Source: Kofleriaceae bacterium
GTDB lineage: Bacteria > Myxococcota_A > Polyangia > Haliangiales > Haliangiaceae
NCBI GenBank assembly: GCA_018057825.1
Contig: JAGPCY010000047.1
Location: forward strand, 1-64,000
Length of the DNA stretch: 64,000 bases
Reading direction: 5' to 3'
In this document: piece by piece, positions 58,387 through 64,000 of the stretch
How positions within the stretch are numbered: the first letter of the stretch is position 1
How the letters are laid out: each line of letters opens with the position of its first letter
Made by a program: the position numbers and the translations under genes
Notes under the pieces: generated by a model
Told to the model about the DNA's origin: nothing
Seen by the model: only the letters and a program-made list of their open reading frames with translations
Database searches by the model: none

Positions 58387-59169
58387 GTGCGCCGCGCCCT
58401 GGCCCTGGCCGTCGTCGCGCTGGCCGTCGCGCGGCCGGGGCCGGTCGCGGCCCACGCGCCGCCGAGCGAGGCGACCGTCGACCGCTACCTCAAGGTCACG
58501 CCGATGGGCGATCGGATCCGCCTGGCCTACACCATCGTGTTTGGCCAGGAGCCCGGCCGGCGGGTCCGGCCGCGCCTCGATCGCGATCGCGATCGCACGG
58601 TGACCGACGCCGAGGCCCGGCCCCTGGGGGAGGACCTGGCCCGCCAGGTGGCGACCGCGCTGTCCCTCGCGGTCGACGACCGGACCACCCCGGTGACCTG
58701 GGCCCGCGTCGAGGTCGGTCTGGGCACCCCGGCGGTCGACGCCGGCGCGCTGTCGGTCGACCTGATCGCGTACCTGTGCGTCGGCCCCGGACGACATCGG
58801 CTGCGGCTGCGCGACGACCTGAGCCTGCCCGACCTGGGCTCGACCGAGCTGACGCTCGAGAGCGCCGCCGGCGTCGAGGTCGTGGCGCGGTCGCTGGGCG
58901 GCGCGCCGCTCACCGAGGACGTCACCACCTGGACCGGCCGCGGCGGCCCGCTGGCGACCGGCCTCGACCTGACCTACCAGGCCGGCTCCGACGCGGCCCG
59001 GCCGCGCGACGGCCGCTGCCGCGAGGGCGGTGGAGGCGCGCGCGCGGCGCGCGTCTGGCTGTTCCTCGGCGCCACCGCCGGTGGGGCGGCGATCGCGATC
59101 GCCGCGCGCTGGCTCCTGGCTAGGCGCCGAAGACCCGGCGCTTCAGCTCGCCCGAGGCCGCCAGGTTGA
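58387..59169 (+). CDS. Exported protein with C-terminal membrane anchor, unknown function
   Basis: A 260-residue protein: signal peptide ending PVAAHAPP (about 22), then a domain starting ATVDRYLKVTPMGDRIRLAYTIVFGQEP, whose pattern recalls the periplasmic N-terminal domain found before HupE/RcnA-type nickel/cobalt transporters, and DRDRDRTVTDAEARPLGEDL, an EF-hand-like acidic stretch. A hydrophobic helix near 222-242 followed by basic residues anchors the C-terminus. The transporter part itself is absent. The GTG start is required by the frame. The last 50 bases overlap the convergent glutaredoxin-like gene. Confidence 0.68.
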   Translation: MRRALALAVVALAVARPGPVAAHAPPSEATVDRYLKVTPMGDRIRLAYTIVFGQEPGRRVRPRLDRDRDRTVTDAEARPLGEDLARQVATALSLAVDDRTTPVTWARVEVGLGTPAVDAGALSVDLIAYLCVGPGRHRLRLRDDLSLPDLGSTELTLESAAGVEVVARSLGGAPLTEDVTTWTGRGGPLATGLDLTYQAGSDAARPRDGRCREGGGGARAARVWLFLGATAGGAAIAIAARWLLARRRRPGASARPRPPG

Positions 59170-59596
59170 CCAGCTCGACCCGGCCGCCGACGCAGTCGCC
59201 GGCGATGAACACCACCGGCAGGCGGGTGCCGCCGCTGTCGCGCCGGATCGCGGCCTGGGCCGCGGGATCGTCCTCGAGGCTCGCCAGGCGGTACGAGACG
59301 CCGTGGGCCTCGAGGATCTCGGTCAGGCGCGGCACGTCGCGCCGCTGCTTGTCGAGGAAGTAGATCACGACCGGCGCCGGCTCGGTGGCCGTCGCCGGCG
59401 GCGCGGGGGGCGTCGGTGCCGGCGCGGCGGCCCGGGTATACCCGGCGGCGAAGTCGCGGCGGTCGGCCAGCTCCTCGGCCGGCGCCAGGGGGCGCCCCAG
59501 GCGCTGGTTGACCCGACGGGCCGACTCCCCTACCGCACCGCTGCGCTCGGCGATCGCGCGCCATCCGGCGGCGCGCAGACGATCGATCGTGGACAT
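59120..59596 (-). CDS. Glutaredoxin-fold protein lacking the active-site cysteines
   Basis: A 158-residue protein. An N-terminal helical region and Pro/Ala linker (about 1-72) precede a glutaredoxin-like domain: VVIYFLDKQRRDVPRLTEIL, then LEDDPAAQAAIRRDSGGTRLPVVFIAGDCVGG. The fold markers (cis-Pro in RLPVVFI, GG after) are present but the CxxC or CxxS active site is replaced by DKQR, so thiol chemistry is not possible there; only one Cys remains (IAGDCVGG). It could bind an iron-sulfur cluster or a partner, or be regulatory. It may be co-transcribed with no neighbour, as the hydrolase gene on the same strand lies on the other side. Confidence 0.72.
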   Translation of the reverse strand: MSTIDRLRAAGWRAIAERSGAVGESARRVNQRLGRPLAPAEELADRRDFAAGYTRAAAPAPTPPAPPATATEPAPVVIYFLDKQRRDVPRLTEILEAHGVSYRLASLEDDPAAQAAIRRDSGGTRLPVVFIAGDCVGGRVELVNLAASGELKRRVFGA

Positions 59597-59643
59597 CGCC
59601 TGGTTGTAGCGCACCGGTCGGGCGGCGGCGATCGCGTCGGCGC

Positions 59644-60501
59644 TCAGCCGAGGAAGTCGACGATCGCGTCGGCCACCGGCCCGGGGGCCTCGAGCTGCGG
59701 GTAGTGTCCGACGTCGGGCAGCTCGACGACGTCGGCGCGCGGCACCAGCGCGCGGTAGCGCGCGACCATGTGGGCTCCGGACACCGGATCGGCCAGGCCA
59801 TCGATCAGCCGCACCGGGACCGGACTCGCGACCAGGGCGCCGACCCACCGGGCGCGGTGGCGACGCCGCTCGGCGATGTACGCGAGCAGCGCTGGCATGA
59901 TCGCGCGGCCGTCGGCCCGCGACGCCAGCGCCCACATCGCGTCGAGCTCGGCGGTCGACGGTGGCCGCGCGCCGGCGATCGCGGTCAGGTTGCGGACGAA
60001 GGTGCGGCGCGAGGCGAGGCGCGCCAGGATCGGGCCGAGGGGCGACGCCAGGAGGCGCTGGATCGGACGCGCGCGGTGGGTCTCAGGGAAGGCCCCGCCG
60101 TTGAGCAGCACGACCCGGGTCAGCGTCAACGCCCCGCCCGGCATCCGCGCCAGGAGCTCCTGGGCCACGGTCAGGCCGTAGTCGTGGGCGACCACCGCCG
60201 CCTCGGTGACCCCGGCCTCGGCGGCCACCGCCTCGACGAGCGACGCCTGATCGGCGATCGTGTAGCGCTGGCGCGGCTTGTCGGACAGTCCGAGGCCGAG
60301 CAGATCGCACGCGATCAGCCGGTAGCGCGCAGCCAGGCGGTCCCAGATCGCGTGCCAATCCCACGACGCGGTCGGGAAGCCGTGGATCAGCACCACCGGC
60401 GGCCCGTCGTGCGCCCCGCCGTGGCGGACGAAGATCTGGTGGTCACGCCAGCGGATCATCCGCCCGGCGGCGCGCCAGGCGTCGACGCTCGGGATCGTCA
60501 T
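59644..60501 (-). CDS. Alpha/beta hydrolase with Asp nucleophile (haloalkane dehalogenase/epoxide hydrolase-like)
   Basis: A 285-residue alpha/beta hydrolase. The oxyanion region is LIHGFPTASWDWH, and the nucleophile elbow reads VAHDYG with Asp107 in place of Ser, as in haloalkane dehalogenases and epoxide hydrolases, which attack carbon through an ester intermediate. The acid appears in DGLADPVSG and the His in DVGHYPQLEAP, completing the triad. DYG rather than DWG at the elbow departs from typical dehalogenases and occurs in other members such as MEST-like proteins, so the substrate is uncertain. Confidence 0.87.
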   Translation of the reverse strand: MTIPSVDAWRAAGRMIRWRDHQIFVRHGGAHDGPPVVLIHGFPTASWDWHAIWDRLAARYRLIACDLLGLGLSDKPRQRYTIADQASLVEAVAAEAGVTEAAVVAHDYGLTVAQELLARMPGGALTLTRVVLLNGGAFPETHRARPIQRLLASPLGPILARLASRRTFVRNLTAIAGARPPSTAELDAMWALASRADGRAIMPALLAYIAERRRHRARWVGALVASPVPVRLIDGLADPVSGAHMVARYRALVPRADVVELPDVGHYPQLEAPGPVADAIVDFLG

Positions 60502-60508
60502 CGGCGCG

Positions 60509-60514
60509 ACGGTA
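60509..60514 (-). promoter_or_regulatory. TANNNT -10 box for the alpha/beta hydrolase
   Basis: TACCGT on the minus strand, 7 bases before the ATG at 60501. Confidence 0.55.
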
Positions 60515-60555
60515 GCACGCGCGCCACCGGCACCGCGGCGTGCCACATTCGCGCG

Positions 60556-61260
60556 ATGTCGACGCTCGCCGCCTTTCCGATCACCGGCCGCTGGCCCCCG
60601 GCCCACCCCGACCGTCTCCAGCTCTACTCGTTGCCGACGCCCAACGGCCTGAAGGTGTCGATCATGCTCGAGGAGATCGGCCTGCCCTACGAGGCCCACC
60701 TGGTCGACTTCGCCACCGAGGACCAGCTCACGCCCGAGTTCCTGTCCCTCAACCCCAACAACAAGATCCCGGCGATCCTCGACCCCCACGGCCCCGACGG
60801 CGCCCCCCTGGCGCTGTTCGAGTCGGGCGCGATCCTCGTGTACCTCGCCGACAAGACCGGCCAGCTCCTCCCGACGAGCGGCGCTGCGCGCTGGCACGCC
60901 CTGCAGTGGCTGATGTTCCAGATGGGCGGGGTCGGTCCGATGTTCGGCCAGGTCGGGTTCTTCACCAAGTTCGGCGGCAAGGACTTCGAGGACAAGCGGC
61001 CGCGCGACCGCTACGTCGCCGAGGCCCGCCGGCTCCTCGGCGTCCTCGATCGCCACCTGTCCGAGCGGACCTGGATGCTCGGCGACACCTACTCCATCGC
61101 CGACATCGCGATCCTGCCGTGGGTCCGCTCGCTGTCGTTCCACTACCAGGCCGACGAGCTCCTCGGCCTCGCCGGCTTCACCCACGTCAACCGCGCCCTG
61201 GCCACCTTCCTGGCCCGCCCCGCCGTCGCCCGCGGCCTCACGATCCCCTCGCGCACCTAG
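60556..61260 (+). CDS. Glutathione S-transferase, YghU/Nu-class-like
   Basis: A 234-residue GST. The N-terminal thioredoxin-like domain has LYSLPTPNGLKVSIMLEEIG and NPNNKIPAILD with the cis-Pro and then FESGAILVYLADKTG, the glutathione-binding Ser/Glu motif. The C-terminal helical domain includes WHALQWLMFQMGGVGPMFGQ and YSIADIAILPWVRS, the N-capping box. The PNGLKVSIMLEEIGLPYEAH opening is that of bacterial YghU/YfcG-type GSTs, which act as disulfide reductases. A degraded copy of its 3' end lies at 63799-63946. Hexamer tract 5 begins at the base after the stop. Confidence 0.93.
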   Translation: MSTLAAFPITGRWPPAHPDRLQLYSLPTPNGLKVSIMLEEIGLPYEAHLVDFATEDQLTPEFLSLNPNNKIPAILDPHGPDGAPLALFESGAILVYLADKTGQLLPTSGAARWHALQWLMFQMGGVGPMFGQVGFFTKFGGKDFEDKRPRDRYVAEARRLLGVLDRHLSERTWMLGDTYSIADIAILPWVRSLSFHYQADELLGLAGFTHVNRALATFLARPAVARGLTIPSRT

Positions 61261-61353
61261 TCGGCCTCGGCCTCGGTCTCCGCCTCGGTCTCGGTCTCCG
61301 TCTCGGCCTCGGCCTCGGCCTCGGTCTCGGTCTCGGTCTCGGTCTCGGCCTCG
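61261..61353. repeat. Hexanucleotide tract 5 (GGCCTC/GGTCTC)
   Basis: Complementary orientation to tracts 1, 2 and 4. It starts right at the end of the GST gene (no gap) and runs into the half copy of the palindromic element. Confidence 0.92.
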
Positions 61354-61451
61354 AGCGTAGTCAACTACACGACGAGCGAGCATCGGACGTACGCACCGGA
61401 AGTGCCCGCACGGCCGCGTCGCGGCAGGCAGCTCAGACCGTTCGGCGCTCG
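61354..61451 (+). mobile_element. Half copy of the palindromic element
   Basis: Starts at the central near-palindrome (GTAGTCAACTAC) and matches the right arm of the element at 53771-53947 (ACACGACGAGCGAGCATCGG and beyond), ending CCGTTCGGCGCTC. The left arm is missing and its place is taken by hexamers. Divergence from the full copy is visible in the last 30 bases. Confidence 0.7.
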
Positions 61452-61475
61452 AGACCGCGCCGGCGAAAACTCCGG

Positions 61476-61481
61476 TACCCT
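61476..61481 (+). promoter_or_regulatory. TANNNT -10 box
   Basis: TACCCT with 6 bases to the ATG at 61488. Confidence 0.5.
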
Positions 61482-61487
61482 GGCGCG

Positions 61488-62219
61488 ATGATGCGCGGCG
61501 CGCTGTGGCTCTCGCTCGGTCTGGTGGTCGCGTGTGATGACGCCGGCCCCGGCGGCGCCGATGCGGCGCCGACCATCGACGGCGCGCCGAGCGTCGACGC
61601 GTCCATCAGCCTCCGCGGCGCGCGCTACTGCGAGGTCTTGCCGGTCTTCCTCGACGGCGAAGATGTGCAGATCCAGGTCTGGGGCACGCAAGGCCTGAAC
61701 GACTGCCCGGCCGCGGACTGGACGAGCCTCGATCCGGCCGCGCTCCAGCGTGAGCTCGGCGCCTTCCGGGTCGTGATGAACGGACCGCGCCGCTGGGTCC
61801 TCGACAACGTAGTCGCGTTCGCGCTGCCGACCGCTGAGCGCCGACGGTTCGGCACACTCGAGATGCGGCTCCTGGCGACGCTGCGGTTCCCGATCAGCCA
61901 GCTCGGCACCGCGGCCTACGTCCCGCGCACCGTGGCCCGCGACACCACGTTCGCGTTCTTCGCCGGCTCCGAGATCTACGAGCTGATCGCGCCCGACGGC
62001 GCCACCTACGTCATGCAGTCCTACGCGCAGATCGCGGACCCCGACCTGTCGGAGGCGGCCCTGCCCGGACTCGGTGCGCGGCTGACCCTACCCGCGGGCT
62101 GGCGCTACCAGGCCCGGACGTTGGCCGCCCCCCTCGAGGTGCGGTCCGAGGGCGCCGCCACGGTCGTCCAGGACGATCTGCAGAACACCTACCAGCGCCA
62201 CCTCGTCGGCGGCGCCTGA
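61488..62219 (+). CDS. Lipoprotein of unknown function
   Basis: A 243-residue lipoprotein with lipobox GLVVAC (Cys16), followed by an acidic Asp/Ala/Pro linker (to about 42). The folded part contains two Cys (RYCEVLP, LNDCPAADW) likely to be disulfide-bonded and a mostly beta composition (RTVARDTTFAFFAGSEIYEL). The C-terminal helix-strand segment has TVVQDDLQNTYQRHLVGG. The family is not recognised. ATG at 61488 and 61491 are both possible; the promoter box favours the first. Confidence 0.75.
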   Translation: MMRGALWLSLGLVVACDDAGPGGADAAPTIDGAPSVDASISLRGARYCEVLPVFLDGEDVQIQVWGTQGLNDCPAADWTSLDPAALQRELGAFRVVMNGPRRWVLDNVVAFALPTAERRRFGTLEMRLLATLRFPISQLGTAAYVPRTVARDTTFAFFAGSEIYELIAPDGATYVMQSYAQIADPDLSEAALPGLGARLTLPAGWRYQARTLAAPLEVRSEGAATVVQDDLQNTYQRHLVGGA

Positions 62220-62223
62220 CCCG

Positions 62224-62565
62224 TCAGACCTGACCGCGCGGGTAGCCGGCTGGCACGTAGCGATCGTCCCAGGTCTCGAGCAACACGTCGAGAGACGGCG
62301 CGTACTCAGGCAGCGCGGTCCGGAACGCCTCAACCAGCTCGCGGTCCGAACCCTCGAGCCCGAGCGTCGAGCGGAGGGCGGCGAGGAGACGCTCATTGAC
62401 CACGTTGTCCTCGAGCACCAAGCGGCACTCGGCCGACGCGCGCTCGGCCGCACGCGAGCTGGAGGGGCACGGTGGCAGCGGTGGAGACTGGACACCCCCG
62501 GCCTCGACTCGGCGATTTCGTCGAAGACTGCTCTCTTCGACTCGCGTAGATCCTCGAATTGCCAT
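62224..62565 (-). CDS. Small ORF, possible gene remnant, unknown
   Basis: A weakly supported reading frame of 113 codons from an ATG at 62565, or 59 codons from a GTG at 62403. Only the last part (NERLLAALRSTLGLEGSDRE and the following helix-type residues) looks like a folded protein; the upstream part is Arg/Ser/Pro-rich and may be non-coding. No family is recognised. It abuts the lipoprotein gene on the opposite strand. It may be the tail of a degraded gene. Confidence 0.35.
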   Translation of the reverse strand: MAIRGSTRVEESSLRRNRRVEAGGVQSPPLPPCPSSSRAAERASAECRLVLEDNVVNERLLAALRSTLGLEGSDRELVEAFRTALPEYAPSLDVLLETWDDRYVPAGYPRGQV

Positions 62566-62604
62566 GGCTGTCCGACAGGTCCGGCAATTGCACCACCGCG
62601 CTCC

Positions 62605-63168
62605 ATGTCGTTGTTCCTGCCGCGTGCTGTCGCCCCCATCGCGCTCGGTGTCGCTGTCAGCATCGTAGCCGGAGCTGGGTGCGCGCGGCCGGCCTTGAAC
62701 CTGGTGTCCCTCTCGGTCGGTGCGGCGACGGTCGCCGGTGTCAGTCAAATGGCCGGGGGCCTGAGCCAGGACACGGGCTGCAACGACGGCCCGGGCTGCA
62801 ACGCGCAGAGCGGGGGCATCGTCTTGGTGCCCATGATGGGAGCCGGGGTCGTCTTGGTCGCGGTGGGAGTCATGGGCCTGATACGCAACCTGTACGATCA
62901 TCACGCGCCGAGGTCCAAGCCGGCCCTGCCACCCCCGGCGGCCCTGCCACCGCCGGAGGCAACACCGCCGGTCGCGTCGGTGGCGCCGGCGCCGCCCATC
63001 GATCGCGCCGTCACCGCCCTGGTTGAACAGCTGCGCGTCCACGCCGAGGCCGGTGACTGTGTCCGCGCGCAGATCGTCGCCGACGAGCTGTGGGAGATCG
63101 ACGAGGAGGTCTACCTTCGACACCTGGAGGGCGACGCCATCATCCGAGCGTGCCTACGCGGGCAGTGA
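62605..63168 (+). CDS. Lipoprotein with transmembrane segments, unknown function
   Basis: A 187-residue protein. The N-terminal signal has the lipobox-like VAGAGC (Cys26). Hydrophobic stretches occur at about 30-50 and 72-92 (GGIVLVPMMGAGVVLVAVGV), separated by a loop with two Cys (TGCNDGPGCN). The chain continues with a Pro-rich region (about 108-130) and a helical C-terminal domain beginning IDRAVTALVEQLRVHAEAGD. That C-terminal pattern resembles single-TPR-like tails in myxobacterial membrane lipoproteins. No motif indicates a function. Confidence 0.68.
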   Translation: MSLFLPRAVAPIALGVAVSIVAGAGCARPALNLVSLSVGAATVAGVSQMAGGLSQDTGCNDGPGCNAQSGGIVLVPMMGAGVVLVAVGVMGLIRNLYDHHAPRSKPALPPPAALPPPEATPPVASVAPAPPIDRAVTALVEQLRVHAEAGDCVRAQIVADELWEIDEEVYLRHLEGDAIIRACLRGQ

Positions 63169-63189
63169 CGCACCACGACCGGGCGACGG

Positions 63190-63642
63190 TCAGACCAGCT
63201 GCTGGAGCATCCCGCAGCCCTTGGCCGCCGCGTCTTGGTAAAACGCACGCAACCGGCGCGCAGCCGCGATCAGCCGCTCCACTTCATCGGGGTCGTCCCA
63301 GTCGCCGCCGTGGACCTCCTCATCCCGCATGCCGTCGGGGTCGTAGGCCGCGCGCAGCTCGTCGTCGGTCGTCTCGGCCAGCTGCTTGGCGTAGGCCGCG
63401 ACCTCCGCCGGCGTCAGGAACTGCGGCGGCCCGTAGCCAGCGTCAGGTCCATCGAGCAGCGTTCCGCCGAGCACCGCGCTCTCGCCGGTCGCGCCCTCAC
63501 CACACAGGAGGTAGTGCACGCCATTCCATTCCTTGCCGAGGTGGAGGCCATCCGCCTCCATGATCGACTCGACGACCGCCTCATCGTCGAGCGCGTCCAT
63601 GTGCTCGGCGGGGATGTGCCACAGCTGCCCGTTCATCGACAT
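63190..63642 (-). CDS. DUF1877/YfbM family protein
   Basis: A 150-residue soluble protein. MSMNGQLWHIPAEHMDALDD, then LHLGKEWNGVHYLLCGE, VLGGTLLDGPDAGYGPPQFLTPAEV and an acidic C-terminal helical region match the DUF1877 family, which includes E. coli YfbM and has no established function; members are common in accessory and toxin-associated regions. The ATG at 63642 gives the family N-terminus, and a TAGCGT box is 7 bases upstream. Confidence 0.85.
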   Translation of the reverse strand: MSMNGQLWHIPAEHMDALDDEAVVESIMEADGLHLGKEWNGVHYLLCGEGATGESAVLGGTLLDGPDAGYGPPQFLTPAEVAAYAKQLAETTDDELRAAYDPDGMRDEEVHGGDWDDPDEVERLIAAARRLRAFYQDAAAKGCGMLQQLV

Positions 63643-63649
63643 GGGACGT

Positions 63650-63655
63650 ACGCTA
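63650..63655 (-). promoter_or_regulatory. TANNNT -10 box for the DUF1877 gene
   Basis: TAGCGT on the minus strand, 7 bases before the ATG at 63642. Confidence 0.55.
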
Positions 63656-63798
63656 TCAGCGCGTCCAGACGCGCGAAAGTCGCCAGGTCGGAGCCGCGGC
63701 GGCCCCAGTGGGCGCGATGGACGCGCGGCGGGCGCGATCTCACCGCTACCCGTCGACGTCATCCTCCGCGGGCGGTGGATCGAAGACGACTCCGACCT

Positions 63799-63946
63799 CC
63801 TGCCGCGGGTCCGCTCGCTGTCGTTCCACTGCCAGGCCGACGAGCTCCTCGGGCTGGCCGGGTTCACCCACGTCAACCGCGCCCTGCCCACCTTCCTGGC
63901 CCGCCCCGCCGTCGCCCGCGGCCTCTCGATCGCCTCACGCAGCTAG
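63799..63946 (+). pseudogene. Fragment of the GST gene 3' end
   Basis: Repeats the last 47 or so codons of the GST at 60556-61260: RVRSLSFHCQADELLGLAGF against WVRSLSFHYQADELLGLAGF, continuing to a stop with LSIASRS against LTIPSRT. There is no N-terminal part and no start, so it is a partial duplication. It lies 2.5 kb from its source, beyond the DUF1877 gene. Confidence 0.85.
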
Positions 63947-64000
63947 CTCGCTCCCGGACCGCCCGCGAGCCCCTCCGGGCCGAGTCCCGGCCTGACCGAA

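Noticed and set aside
59644-61383. Extension of the alpha/beta hydrolase upstream through the GST region
   Set aside because: The added N-terminus is the antisense of the GST gene and of hexamer tract 5 (Asp-Arg repeats). The ATG at 60501 has a promoter box and fits the family.

Overview
The window is very G+C-rich DNA from what looks like a member of the Myxococcota, with a Haliangiales/Kofleriaceae-like character (inference from gene content; no marker comparison was possible). Pointers are the many lipoproteins with Asp/Ala/Pro-rich linkers after the lipobox, MopE-type and thrombospondin type 3 calcium-binding repeats, a CheA with a fused receiver, an FHA domain fused to a CpaF-type ATPase, AAA-TPR proteins, and GTG/TTG starts with frequent ATGA or GTGA gene overlaps. 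No rRNA, tRNA, CRISPR array, insertion-sequence transposase or prophage gene was seen.

Layout. 1-20000: a Kazal-like lipoprotein, aroC, a Rieske protein, an etfA-etfB-ATP-grasp acyl-CoA synthetase-like operon, the CCA-adding enzyme, a large AAA-TPR protein, an envelope cluster (SGCH lipoprotein, SH3/beta-barrel protein, DUF4266, DUF3570), an active/inactive M16 peptidase pair, a MATE exporter and an M1-like peptidase. 20000-31500: three lipoprotein or outer-membrane genes separated by structured repeat arrays, then cheA-cheW, a copper monooxygenase-like lipoprotein, and the FHA-CpaF protein. 31500-47500: mostly metabolic and hydrolytic genes (GH113-like, SDR, S37 peptidase, ychF, methyltransferase, EamA), ending in two closely packed minus-strand runs that hold an M3-like peptidase, type 4 uracil-DNA glycosylase, CoaBC, an aldehyde dehydrogenase and a UGM-like flavoprotein. 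47500-64000: a 1227-residue amidohydrolase/TSP3/lamin-tail lipoprotein, a 558-residue unknown, infA, a second repeat-rich gap, two MCE proteins, two calcium-motif lipoproteins, a cysteine-less glutaredoxin fold, an alpha/beta hydrolase, a GST, several unknowns and a broken GST copy.

The most unusual material is non-coding. Three arrays of a composite repeat (21022-21496, 22880-23412, 53387-54182) each start a few bases after a stop codon, in the same orientation as that gene, and share one plan: a terminator-like hairpin, a second hairpin and a third hairpin, followed by a TGCAGCG-type tail in most units. Stem sequences differ between families and even between neighbouring units while pairing is kept. 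The same gaps hold long hexanucleotide tracts (consensus GAG-R-C-C), one of which has spread into the end of a coding sequence, and a 177-bp imperfect palindrome that has inserted into one array and survives as a half copy at 61354-61451.

A second general observation is that at least fifteen genes have a TANNNT box ending 6-9 bases before the start codon and no Shine-Dalgarno sequence. This is the signature of leaderless transcription. A minority of genes (M16 peptidase, the Cys-knot lipoprotein, infA, FHA-CpaF, MopE-like lipoprotein) have clear ribosome binding sites instead.
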